From Lysobacterales bacterium (lineage in GTDB: Bacteria; Pseudomonadota; Gammaproteobacteria; Xanthomonadales; Xanthomonadaceae), in the NCBI GenBank assembly GCA_016718605.1, contig JADKCY010000041.1, forward strand, positions 1-15,636: DNA of 15,636 nt, given 5' to 3'. The notes under the pieces are model-generated. The model saw only the letters and a list, made by a program, of their open reading frames with translations, made no database searches and was not told where the DNA came from. The translations under genes were made by a program, and so were the position numbers. Every line of letters starts with the position of its first letter. The first letter of the stretch is position 1. This document shows, in pieces, positions 6,114-13,772 of the stretch.

Positions 6114-7597
6114 TGCGCTACATGCGCCGCTTTGAGTTTTTTCCGAACATCGGCCCAGTACGACCACACATGCTTTGCCCGATTCCTTGCAGGTAGGGCT
6201 AAGGTGACGTGGCCGCCATTGCGCACCGGCACGATGGCCTGGCGCTTGGGCGGACGCTCGGAGAAACCCAATCCTCGTCGGGCAATGGCAAGTGCCGCGC
6301 CCTGATGAGTGCTGATGCCGTGTCGCTGCGCGTGGTTGACCGCGCCGATCAAGGATGTGTAAGCCGGATTGATTTCGATGACTTCGACCCCGACCCGGTA
6401 ACACGCCGCTTTCAGGTGTGTGGCGACTTGCCGGCAGGCAAAGGAGGACAGCATGCGCGCTTGTTTGGGCTCAACCGCCTCCAGTTGCGCTTTCTTCCTC
6501 TGGAAATCCAGCACTTCCATCACCACCGGCTTGCCGGCATTGCGAGCCTGAGCAGCAATGGCAACCACCACATCGCCCACGAGGGCCTTGGCTTGCTTCT
6601 GCGTCTTGCCATAGAGCGACAGGTTCATCCGCTTGGCACCGATCAGGTTGCCAAACCGATCGGTCTCGGACACGGCAAGGTGATCTGCGTTGATGTCGAC
6701 ACCGATGGCACCCAGCGCGGCGCTTGACACCTTCTCGACCGATCTTGCCTGGACACTGGCGAACACCCGCCAGCCCTTGTCGTCGCGCAGGAAGCGATAG
6801 CTCAGGGCCGTGCCGATGCGTTTGATGGTCGCTTTGCCGTCTTTGGTTCGCGCGTGAATGCGCTGACTGCTGGTCAGCGCCGCAACGATCTGGTCATGTC
6901 CATACGCAAAACGCACACCCGTCAGATTCACGGTCTTGCTGCCACCCAATGCCACCAGCGCATCGGGAAGGCGCAAGCGAAGGGTGAGGGTTCCGTTCGC
7001 GGCGAGCGTCGCCTGGCAGGTCTGGTTACCGGCAGTCTCGTCGCCACTCCCCAGCACGAAGAACTGGCTGGCGCGAGTGCGTTGCCAGTCGGCTTTCCAT
7101 GCGGCAGGGCTGGCATAGCCATTGGCCGCCAAGTCGAACTGTGCGTGGAACAGGCGTTTGCTGCCAAAGCACAGCCGCACGGCACCGGCAGCCTGGTCAG
7201 CCTCCATGGCAGCGCAGCGGGCCTTGAGAGTGGCGAGGCGTCTTTTCTTCTGGTGCAGCTTGTTCGAGCCAGGCGCACGGCCTGACAGTTTTGCAATGAC
7301 CGATTCCGCCTTCTTGATTCTCGACTTCGCTTCGGCGATCAGTTCTGGGCGACGTTCCTTGATCGACGCGATCTTGCCGTCCAGTCCGACACGCAACGCA
7401 TTGAACTGGCGAGCGGTGAGACCGAAGCGCGGCAGGAATTCACGCTTGAGCTCGTTGACCGGGTTTCCGGCACGCAGGGCCGCGAACAAGGTGCGTTCGG
7501 CCCGGCCATGGAGTTCGGCGTAGGCATCGAGGATAGACGCCTGTGTTGCATCGAGCACGAGGCGCGTTTGATAGGTAAATATCGGCCGATCAGACAT
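5963..7597 (-). CDS. tnpB: TnpB-family RuvC-like protein, atypical (no zinc finger, RuvC-III Asp replaced)
   Basis: An intact 544-residue TnpB-like protein, longer than the usual ~400. TnpB is an RNA-guided nuclease that helps transposons persist. The N-terminal half is helical with a basic region (SKLHQKKRRLATLKARC type). The RuvC core has IGVDINADHLAVSE (Asp301), VVMEVLDFQRKK (Glu361) and INPAYTSLIG (~409-418). Two features depart from canonical TnpB: the CxxC...CxxC zinc ribbon expected after PAYTS is absent, and the third catalytic position (usually D in DxNAA) aligns with His431 in STHQGAALAIARRGLGFSE. Related groups with rearranged or inactive RuvC sites are known. The start overlaps the tnpA stop by 8 nt, implying coupled translation. 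The C-terminal ~90 residues look like a non-core tail that may overlap a guide RNA. Confidence 0.85.
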   Translation of the reverse strand: MSDRPIFTYQTRLVLDATQASILDAYAELHGRAERTLFAALRAGNPVNELKREFLPRFGLTARQFNALRVGLDGKIASIKERRPELIAEAKSRIKKAESVIAKLSGRAPGSNKLHQKKRRLATLKARCAAMEADQAAGAVRLCFGSKRLFHAQFDLAANGYASPAAWKADWQRTRASQFFVLGSGDETAGNQTCQATLAANGTLTLRLRLPDALVALGGSKTVNLTGVRFAYGHDQIVAALTSSQRIHARTKDGKATIKRIGTALSYRFLRDDKGWRVFASVQARSVEKVSSAALGAIGVDINADHLAVSETDRFGNLIGAKRMNLSLYGKTQKQAKALVGDVVVAIAAQARNAGKPVVMEVLDFQRKKAQLEAVEPKQARMLSSFACRQVATHLKAACYRVGVEVIEINPAYTSLIGAVNHAQRHGISTHQGAALAIARRGLGFSERPPKRQAIVPVRNGGHVTLALPARNRAKHVWSYWADVRKKLKAAHVAHLRSGEASAPPAPLFSATRTVCSHRSFVAKSHDANRSQHCSESVLEDVPW

Positions 7598-8162
7598 CGC
7601 CCGCCTCGGCTTGCATGGCTTCTAACGCCTTCTTGGCTCGATTCTTGGCCGATCGTTTTCCGTAAAGCCGGGCACACATCGACACAATCACCTCGTGCAG
7701 ATCGCGCACGATGTCGTCGGTCATTTCTTCTGGTTCGATCACGACGATGCGCCGCCCCTGGGCGGCCAGGGCGGCTTCCACATACTCGAAGCCGAAGCGC
7801 ATCAAACGATCCCGGTGTTCCACCACGATGGTTTGCGCCGCTGCATTGTGCAGCAGCCTGATCATGCCTTTCCGGTGCCCGTTCAAGCCGGAACCCACCT
7901 TGACCGCATCGACGACGGGCAGTTTCCGCGCCACGGCAAATTCGGTCAGCCGGGCCAATTGCCGATCGAGATCGTTCTTCTGGTCGGCACTGGACACGCG
8001 GGCATAGAGCGCCGCGCCGCCCACCTTGTCCGGCTCCGCATGCACGATCACCGTCCCGGTTGCCATCTGCTCCGCAGGAACCGGCAACCGCCCATCCTTC
8101 CACATGCGCCAGGCAGTCTTGTAGCTGATTCCCTGCGATTTGGCCCAGACGCTCAGTTTCAC
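7590..8162 (-). CDS. tnpA: IS607-family serine recombinase TnpA
   Basis: An intact 190-residue transposase of the small serine recombinase class, about the usual IS607 length. Residues 1-30 (MKLSVWAKSQGISYKTAWRM) form a MerR-like helix-turn-helix placed before the catalytic domain, the order specific to IS607. The catalytic block is ALYARVSSADQKNDLDRQL, with the nucleophile Ser at ~57 and Arg at ~55. The downstream block VVEHRDRLMRFGFEYVEAAL matches the family's conserved HRDRL.RFG region. The basic C-terminal helix (KRSAKNRAKKALEAM) fits a DNA-contacting tail. It overlaps the upstream gene (ATGA) and tnpB, so the three are likely one transcript. It is expected to excise and insert a circular intermediate at short core dinucleotides. 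Confidence 0.93.
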   Translation of the reverse strand: MKLSVWAKSQGISYKTAWRMWKDGRLPVPAEQMATGTVIVHAEPDKVGGAALYARVSSADQKNDLDRQLARLTEFAVARKLPVVDAVKVGSGLNGHRKGMIRLLHNAAAQTIVVEHRDRLMRFGFEYVEAALAAQGRRIVVIEPEEMTDDIVRDLHEVIVSMCARLYGKRSAKNRAKKALEAMQAEAGDV

Positions 8163-8734
8163 AGCCGTGCCTCGATCTGACGTTCGCAGTCTTCGCTAAG
8201 AGGGGGGTACGCCTGCGCGATGGCCGAATACACACGGCTGCGAATTTTCGCCACGGCACGAGCGATGCCTACCTTGCCGGCAGCTTCCCACAAAGCGACA
8301 TCGTATTCGGTGAGTTCGTGGCGGATGAAGTTGACGGTGATGCGCTCAAGAAACGCGGGATCGTCAGCGTTCGACGCAAATGAATCGCCATGGCTGCGCA
8401 TGTTGTAGCTGTCGATGGCCTGCCGTTTTACCTCGGCAGGACTGAGCCGTTCCACCGTGACCGGCATCGCCTCGATCGCCGCCATGAGCTTTGCCGTCTT
8501 GGTCGCCACCGCCTTGGCGGCGGTCTTCCGCTTGGCGATGAGCGCCTGCGCTTGCGCAAACTCCGAACCAGCCTCTGCCTGTTCGATGCGAGCGACCGCA
8601 TAGAGCGCCAACGGCACGGTTCGCCCGAACACCTTCTTGCGCTGATCCGGTTCGCCCAGCAGCCGGCTTACTAGCGTTGCAGTCCAGCCGGCACGTTCCA
8701 GAAGTGCAGATTTGGTGAGATGAGTTCTGTCCAT
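8159..8734 (-). CDS. Unknown HTH-like protein, third gene of the IS607-type unit
   Basis: An intact 191-residue protein whose stop overlaps the tnpA start as ATGA, so it is translationally coupled to the transposase. The ATG at 8734 gives MDRTHLTKSALLERAGWTAT; its ribosome-binding site is weak. The N-terminus TKSALLERAGWTATLVSRLL resembles a DNA-binding helix-turn-helix. A Lys/Ala-rich helical linker follows (LIAKRKTAAKAVATKTAKLM). The C-terminus, with VNFIRHELTEYDVALWEAAG and IRSRVYSAIAQAYPPLSEDC, reads as a compact helical domain whose pattern I believe recurs in plasmid-borne hypothetical proteins; I cannot name it. There is no signal peptide or membrane segment. Standard IS607 elements carry only tnpA and tnpB, so this may be an accessory regulator, a target-choice factor or a captured passenger. 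Confidence 0.75.
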   Translation of the reverse strand: MDRTHLTKSALLERAGWTATLVSRLLGEPDQRKKVFGRTVPLALYAVARIEQAEAGSEFAQAQALIAKRKTAAKAVATKTAKLMAAIEAMPVTVERLSPAEVKRQAIDSYNMRSHGDSFASNADDPAFLERITVNFIRHELTEYDVALWEAAGKVGIARAVAKIRSRVYSAIAQAYPPLSEDCERQIEARL

Positions 8735-8777
8735 GCACTGCTTGTTAGTTCATAAGGGTATGCATGTCTATATTTGC

Positions 8778-9136
8778 CTATTCGTTTGCGAACTGCTGAC
8801 AACCCGTCCGCTCAAATCGCCGCTCTGCTTCACGCATGCTGGTGACTGTCCGGTGAAAGTCGGACATGGCGTTCTTGAGTTGTTGTCTCGCCAATGCGCA
8901 ATGGTCCTCCCGATTCTGAGGTTGATAGCCGTCAGCGTCGTCGACGGCCGGCTCGTTGCCCCGCAGGATTGCTTGGGATTGGCTCTGCTTGGCGTGCACC
9001 CATACAGCCCACCGCTTGCGTTGACCCAACATCCGCCCGCACGACCATCGGTGTACGCGACCCAGCTATCTGCACGCGCGAGACCGGGTGCCATGGCAGA
9101 GGCGATGGCTAGAACATAAAGCGCTGCAGTCCGCAT
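8778..9136 (-). CDS. Small exported cysteine-containing protein, single frameshift
   Basis: About 119 residues before processing. The ATG at 9136 follows AGAGGAGCACATC, a strong site. MRTAALYVLAIASAMAPGLA followed by RA is a typical Sec signal peptide, with likely cleavage before DSWVAYTDG, so the product should be periplasmic or secreted. The first frame runs to GGLYGCTPS and then becomes unnatural. A one-base change near 8990-9000 joins it to KQSQSQAILRGNEPAVDDAD and NAMSDFHRTVTSMREAERRF, ending CQQFANE at TAG 8778-8780. Four cysteines remain in the mature rebuilt form (GGCW, YGCTP, DHCAL, TGCQ), allowing two disulphides. I do not recognise the family. The IS607-type unit sits immediately after its stop. 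Confidence 0.6.
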
Positions 9137-9245
9137 GATGTGCTCCTCTGAGAGACGGCCAAATTGGTGAGAAACGGATACCACCAAAGCGGATCCTAGA
9201 AGCACGCATGCTCGTCGTCTGTGATAGTGATCAATTCCATCCCCC

Positions 9246-9277
9246 AAAAAAAAGAGGGGCCCGCAAGGGCCCCTTTT
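9246..9277 (-). terminator. Strong rho-independent terminator ending the minus-strand operon
   Basis: AGGGGCCC (9255-9262), loop GCAA, GGGCCCCT (9267-9274). On the minus strand the stem is followed by a run of eight T (A8 at 9246-9253), ideal for stopping transcripts coming from the primase gene. The plus strand has only a TTTT run. The 133 bp from 9278 to 9410 hold nothing else that I can support. Confidence 0.88.
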
Positions 9278-9410
9278 ATGATGCTGGTTTCGAAGGATTG
9301 ACTGTTTTTCCGATACAAAATCGAAAATGGACGAAGTGCCTTGTCAGGGACATCGTCTCGCACTGGAACGCTTGCGTCGATTGGCCAAGCTCTGCGCCAA
9401 AGCCCCGACG

Positions 9411-10618
9411 TTACGCAATGTTTCCAATTCTTTCGGCCGCTTGCATAAACCCAGCGCCTGAGAGCTTTTCCTTCAAGCCATTGAGATAGGCCCGATAGAA
9501 GGATTGGCGCCGCAACTGCTCAACACCGAAGTATTGCAAGGCGTCGTTCCAGTCGATCTTGTGCTTTCCTGGAATCTCGTACTGGGGAAAGATGCAAACC
9601 GCACGGCGACCCTGCTCTCGCACCCGTGCCTCCAAGGCGCGCGCATGCTCAACACCGGCCTGATCCCAGTCGCCCCAAATCGCGAGGAAATGGATGTGCT
9701 CCGGGATCCGGAAGTTGGCCAGCAACGTGTCTGATGACGCGACCGCCGTTGGAATGCCATCCACCAGCAAACGGACGCTCATCCCGTTCTCAAAGCCCTC
9801 GGTGATTTGCATGACCGGCAGGCTTGGTGCATCGAGCCACGCCGACCCCCCAGTGACGGGGCGGTCCGCTCGCCTTGGCATCATCTTCTTCGCATCACCA
9901 CCGTCAGGCAGTTGTAACTTGCCGGAACCATCGGGTTGCAGGTAGATCCGTTGCAACGTGCCTACCAGTCCCTCTGCCGTCCGAATGATGTAGACAATGG
10001 CCGGAAATCGACCTTCGAGTTTTGGCTTGCCATCCTTGTCCTCGGGCTTTGAGTAATACTCGAGACCGGGGTGGAAGCGCACCTCAGGCATGGGCAGCTT
10101 CAGATCCGCAATGCCGCGGTTCTGCAGGTAGGTCCGTCCAACCAGCGCCGTTGGCGTGTCCAACGCCACGCTCTGGTCCCAGACCTGCTTCAGCTTCTGG
10201 GCAGCGCGTTCGGACTTCACCGGATCGTCCGCCACCCGTTGAACCGGTGCGATGGACTGGATCGCGCGATAGCCACCTTGCATGCCGTTGATGTGGCAAT
10301 CGATCTCGTGGATGGTCTTGCCATACGACCAGCCATATAGCCACATGAGGACGTTGATTCCGGTCGGGAAGTTGCCGCAGGTGTTGCACACCATGCCGCC
10401 CGTTTCGTCGAAGTTCCGCAGTGTCCGCATGGCATCGCCATGGCGTTGCTGGTGCGCGGGATTGGGGCACCAGGTGTGCTTGCCATTCATGGCGATCACA
10501 TCCTGCAGCATCGGTGCCATCGCAGACAGAATGTTTCGCCAGCGTCCTTCCGTGGCTCCCAGCACGCGCTGTTTTTCTCCTCCCAGCGCCTACGATCAAC
10601 CTCAGTTTGATCTGCCAT
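9411..10618 (-). CDS. Zinc-finger/TOPRIM primase of mobile-element type, 5' frameshift
   Basis: DNA primase-like protein of ~402 residues after repair, presumably making RNA primers for element replication. The zinc-binding motif is CPNPAHQQRHGDAMRTL followed by MVCNTCGNFPTGINVLMW, as in CHC2-type primases. The TOPRIM part has MQITEGFENGMSVRLL (catalytic Glu) and HFLAIWGDWDQAGVEHA (the DxD motif as DWD), then a DWNDALQ tail typical of these proteins. It is much smaller than plasmid primase-helicases and has no helicase part. The better start is ATG 10618 after GGGAG (MADQTEVDRRRWEEK), in a different frame from the body; one missing A in the A-run at ~10573-10577 joins them to QRVLGATEGRWRNI. 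It follows the VWA gene across a 155-bp structured gap and ends before the terminator at 9246. Confidence 0.88.
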
Positions 10619-10640
10619 CTCAGCTCCCTGGATGGTGTGT

Positions 10641-10657
10641 GCGACTGTAACGGTCGC
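10641..10657. other. Small inverted repeat upstream of the primase start
   Basis: GCGACTGTAACGGTCGC: a seven-pair stem with one T-G pair around TAA, 23 bp upstream of the primase ATG. It could be a small operator or part of the structured leader. The evidence is weak. Confidence 0.3.
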
Positions 10658-10686
10658 TCGTTTGCCGAACCTCGGGCGGAAGCCTC

Positions 10687-10727
10687 ACAGAGCAATCCAC
10701 CCATCCTGGCCAGGTGGACTGCTCTGT
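10687..10727 (-). other. 15-bp stem-loop in the primase leader
   Basis: Positions 10687-10701 pair with 10713-10727, leaving an 11-nt loop. One position pairs only as G-U, and only in minus-strand RNA; on plus-strand RNA it would be an A-C mismatch. That points to an RNA structure in the minus-strand transcript. There is no T-tract, so it is not a classic terminator. Confidence 0.6.
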
Positions 10728-10738
10728 ACTGCCTCGTC

Positions 10739-10768
10739 GACCTGGCCGCCCCGAAGGGCGGCCAGGTC
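10739..10768 (-). other. 13-bp UUCG-tetraloop hairpin after the VWA gene stop
   Basis: A perfect stem GACCTGGCCGCCC (10739-10751) and GGGCGGCCAGGTC (10756-10768). On the minus-strand RNA the loop is C(UUCG)G, an exceptionally stable tetraloop. It begins 4 nt past the VWA stop. No U-tract follows, so mRNA stabilisation or partial attenuation is more likely than full termination. Confidence 0.7.
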
Positions 10769-10772
10769 TGGG

Positions 10773-12569
10773 TCATGCTGCGAGTAGCTCTCGCTTGCAG
10801 CAGGCCGATAAGGCGCTCCTGAAGCTCATCCAGGTTCTGGATGATTTCGTAGCGTTCTGGGATCACATCCATGATGTGGTGGTCACAGATCCCGACGCCG
10901 ATGACTTCGATGCCGCGGCTTCTCGCCACAGCAACCGCGTCACGCGCGGACATGACGTCGTCCGCTTCACCATCGCTCATCACGATGAGTAGCTTTCGAT
11001 CCTCTCGACGCTGACTCATCATCACGACAGAGGCCATGGGGCATCCGCCATCGGGGTACTGCCGCCGGATGCCATGGCAAACGCAGGCTGACTGCGTTGC
11101 AGCGGTGTATCGAAGTGCTTTATCAACGCGTTGCCGGGAAAGGCGATCGCCCCCAACTTCACATCGCGAAAGCTCTCGCATGCCAAGGCCGTGGCGTAAC
11201 AGGCATTGTTGGCCACTACCTGTTTGTGGCCTCGCATGCTTCCACTGCTGTCTAGCACCAGCATCACCGCGGTATTGAGCCCTTTGGTTTCCGTCGAGTG
11301 TTTGAACACCCGGGCGTCTGCAAAGGCCAGCCGCGGTAGATGGCAGTTCGAGAGTTGCCGTCCGCGGTCACGAATCCGTGTGTTGGATCGGGCCGTGGCC
11401 TCCAGCAGCACGCGCATCCGCTGCCGTAGTGCGACCGAGGTCAACGTGGCCTGATCCACGTCCAGCGGGCCGCCTGAGTCGGCGTAGACCGGTGTGACAG
11501 CACAGTTGTCCGTTGAGAGGACGTACCGCACATTTCCACCGCATTCGTTATGCACCGTCGTACTCTGCGATGTGATCTGCTGCGTGACCGCCGCACCACG
11601 ATCAGCAAAGCTCGAGGCTTGGGCTGCCGCCTGCGATAGCGCGTCCTTCTGGGCTTGTGACCGCCCGCCGGGGGAAGGCTGGGGGGATGCGTCCTGCGGT
11701 GCATTGGCGTCCGCACTGCCTGATCCTGTCGCACCTTGCGGTGCATTCGGATCGCCGGCATCAGCACTTCCGTTGCTGGCGCTGTCTTGTGGCGTTCCAT
11801 TGCCACTGTCCGTATCGGACCCATCGCCGCTCGCGGGATCGCTTTGCGATCCGTTGCCGTTGCCGGCATCGGAGGCATCGCTGTCGCCTTGCGTGGACTC
11901 CGGCGCTTGGTCCTTCTCGGCCTCGGCCTTCAACATCGCATCGATGGCGTTGGCGAGATCGACCGCGTCGTCGGTGGATGACATGGTCGTGCCGTGCTCT
12001 GCCAGCAGCGCGTGGAGACCAATCACCACGGCCTCGCCGAGCGACTCCCGAAGGATGGCCATGCCCTGCTCGGCAATCGGCTGGTACCACGGTTCCTCGC
12101 GGATCACATCGCGGAGCCAGGCATGGACCGTCATGGCCACCTGATCCCTCGGTGCGAGCGCGGCGGTCACCGCTTGCCCCATGTCCTTGCGGATCGCGAG
12201 CTGTGACAGATCATTGAGCATGATGCGCGTTCCCGGATAGGAGGCGATCAAGCTCAGTTCCTGCCGTGGGTCTTCGATGGCATTCAGCATGCCGAAGTCG
12301 ACCGCCTCTAGGGCCACATCAAACCGCGAGTCCTGGATGTGCCCCACCTCGTGGGTGACATAGCCATAGGCCAGCGTGGCCAGGTCCTGCAATCCGGCGA
12401 CGTCACTTGCTTTGTCCGGGATCGGCAGGGCTGGCAGGGTGATGGTCCTGCCGTTGGTGCTCGCCGTGTGGGCGTACGCATCGATCCTGAGATCGACCTG
12501 GTGTTGACTCGCCAGGAGTCCGGCATACACCGGAAGACTGCCGAGTAACACCTTTGGAGATATATCCAT
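10773..12569 (-). CDS. CobT-like VWA/MIDAS protein with HEXXH motif, 3' frameshifts
   Basis: About 598 residues when rebuilt. The ATG at 12569 follows GGAGGAAATC. The N-terminus has LAYGYVTHEVGHIQDSRFDV: HEVGH (residues 73-77) is a zincin-type HEXXH in the context seen in CobT-like VWA proteins. Residues ~225-325 are a low-complexity Asp/Ser/Gly/Asn/Gln linker. The C-terminal VWA domain holds the metal-site motifs DSSGSM (~440), GGSTPMAD (~502) and IVMSDGEADD. The frame breaks after GGSTPMADA near 11035 and resumes as MASVVMMSQRREDRKLL through IEVIGVGICDHHIMD. A second small shift near 10787-10795 would give a QARELLAA end and TGA at 10773-10775. MoxR/CobS-like ATPases work with VWA partners of this kind; the ATPase is encoded upstream in the same run. 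The cobalamin name is by homology only, since no cobalamin genes are present. Confidence 0.85.
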
Positions 12570-12580
12570 GATTTCCTCCT

Positions 12581-12610
12581 GACCGCAAACCCACCCAGGG
12601 GTTTGCGGTC
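12581..12610 (-). other. 12-bp stem-loop between DUF3150-like and VWA genes
   Basis: GACCGCAAACCC (12581-12592) pairs perfectly with GGGTTTGCGGTC (12599-12610) around a 6-nt loop. It fills almost the whole 48-bp gap, from 7 nt after the upstream stop to the edge of the VWA ribosome-binding site. No T-tract follows. Confidence 0.7.
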
Positions 12611-12617
12611 GTTGGGG

Positions 12618-13575
12618 TTAGAAGATGGACCAGTTCATCGGGCCGCTGGAGGGCGGCGGCGGCGTACTGGCATCGGTCACAGGCGCTTCGGCCTGCACGG
12701 GTGGTCCGGGCGGAGGTGTTTCAACAGCTGGCAGCGAGATCGCCAGCGTTGGGGCCCGGAGATCGGCGAACACGGATTCACCGTATTCGAGCAGTCCCTC
12801 CTGATCGGTCAGCAACTGGCAAGCCCATGCAGGGCAAAGAAGTCACCGCCTTTCGAGGACGCCGGTTTTCGGCAACGCGTCGAGTGTGTTCTTGAAGTTC
12901 TGAACACACGGCGCGATGCGTGGATCCAGGATGGAGAAGCCCTCCATCTTGGTCAGCAGCAGCCACGGCCGTGACAGCCCGTTGGCCCGCTTTCGCCGTC
13001 CCCTCAAAGTGGATCTTGAGGACGTCATCCGCCTCCCCGCAACGTCTGCCAAGACGGGCAGGAATCGCACCGTTGACGGCGGCGCTGTAGCGCCCATTGG
13101 GGTCCTTTTCCGGTGCGGCCGGCCTAAACATTGGCGACCTGAAACGTGCATCGCTCGCGCAACATGGCCTCGTTCAAGGCGTTGTTGCGGATCAGGTGCG
13201 CCCACTCTGGGTTCGCTTTGGCGAACTCGTGGACGTGCTGATCGAGATGTGCGATCAGCTCATCCAGTGCGGTGAGAAAGTCTGCCTCCTTGCTTTGGAG
13301 GATCACTTCCAGATCCGCGAGTTTGGCCTCGGGAACCAGATGCGATCCCACAAAGGGGATCCGACCTTCTGGATCGCCCGTTCCACCGATTTTCGGATGT
13401 TGACCATCGGTGCGAACACCTTTGGGTCGACTACCCGCTTTCGACCATCGCTAACGATGGATGAGGGCGGCAGGATCGCGCCTGCCAAATCGGTGTTCCG
13501 GTCTACCGCCACCGTTCCGGTGGCGATGGAGATGAGGGGGCGAATCAACACCATCCCCTGCAGCGTGCTGCTCAT
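12618..13575 (-). pseudogene. DUF3150-like protein, multiply frameshifted
   Basis: About 319 residues when rebuilt. The ATG at 13575 follows AAGGAG; the stop TAA is at 12618-12620. Successive pieces in different frames join into one protein: MSSTLQGMVLIRPLISIATG through KSVERAIQKVG, then SHLVPEAKLADLEVILQSKE and ANPEWAHLIRNNALNEAML, then PAAPEKDPNGRYSAAVNGAI and EADDVLKIHFEGTAKAGQR, then LLTKMEGFSILDPRIAPCVQ, then LTDQEGLLEYGESVFADLRA. At least four indels are needed. The tail is proline-rich (ETPPPGPPVQAE) and ends MNWSIF. The layout, with a helical body, a FSILDPRIAP block and a place between CobS-like and CobT-like genes, matches DUF3150 proteins of conjugative elements. Their function is not established. 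They probably act with the ATPase/VWA pair. Confidence 0.68.
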
Positions 13576-13608
13576 TGTGCCTCTCCTTGGGCCAAAGCCC
13601 GTTGTGCT

Positions 13609-13639
13609 GGACAGGCAACCCCGAACGGGTTGCCCGTCC
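13609..13639 (-). other. 13-bp stem-loop in the leader of the DUF3150-like gene
   Basis: Positions 13609-13621 pair with 13627-13639 around a 5-nt loop. One position is A-C on plus-strand RNA but a G-U wobble on minus-strand RNA, so the fold is complete only in the transcript of this operon. It lies ~34 nt before the DUF3150-like start. Confidence 0.6.
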
Positions 13640-13736
13640 GGGTGTGTCTCCCTTGACTGGGAGTGAGTTGATGGGCGGTCCCATCGATACAAGCGACTTT
13701 CCGTTGCGTGCGGCATCGGAAAGTGGCCTGAACATC

Positions 13737-13764
13737 CCCTGCAGCACCCGAAGGTGCTGCAGGG
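13737..13764 (-). other. 12-bp UUCG-tetraloop hairpin after the WGR-like gene stop
   Basis: CCCTGCAGCACC (13737-13748) pairs perfectly with GGTGCTGCAGGG (13753-13764). The minus-strand loop is C(UUCG)G. It starts 8 nt after the TAA at 13773-13775 and lacks a T-tract. It is the same design as the hairpin at 10739-10768. Confidence 0.7.
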
Positions 13765-13772
13765 ATCTCTGG

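Larger units (their letters stand above)
5873..8777 (-). mobile_element. IS607-type element with three overlapping genes
   Basis: A serine-recombinase TnpA and a TnpB lie tail-to-head on the minus strand with an 8-nt overlap, the hallmark of IS607 elements. A third gene overlaps tnpA by 4 nt upstream. IS607 elements lack terminal inverted repeats and make no target duplication, so exact ends cannot be read. The coordinates given are outer limits set by the stops of the flanking genes (5872 and 8778); the true ends lie in 5873-5962 and 8735-8777. All three genes are intact, unlike most genes in the window. Confidence 0.75.

Noticed and set aside
6209..7523. Plus-strand open frames opposite tnpB
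   Set aside because: They are shadows of a GC-rich, well-supported gene. Their translations lack motifs and the minus strand has clear RuvC signatures.
10739..10768. Hairpin as a full rho-independent terminator
   Set aside because: The stem is strong but no T-tract follows on the minus strand, and the primase gene lies just downstream without a clear promoter. Processing or stabilisation is more likely.
10084..11181. A single 365-residue minus-strand protein spanning the VWA end and primase start
   Set aside because: Only its first third (DRKLLIVMSDGEADD onward) is sensible VWA sequence. The rest is the primase gene read in the wrong frame, joined by an indel.
11494..12217. Long plus-strand open frames opposite the VWA gene
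   Set aside because: They mirror the Asp/Ser/Gly/Asn-rich linker of the VWA gene, giving Ala/Ser- or Arg/His-rich translations with no domains or ribosome-binding sites.
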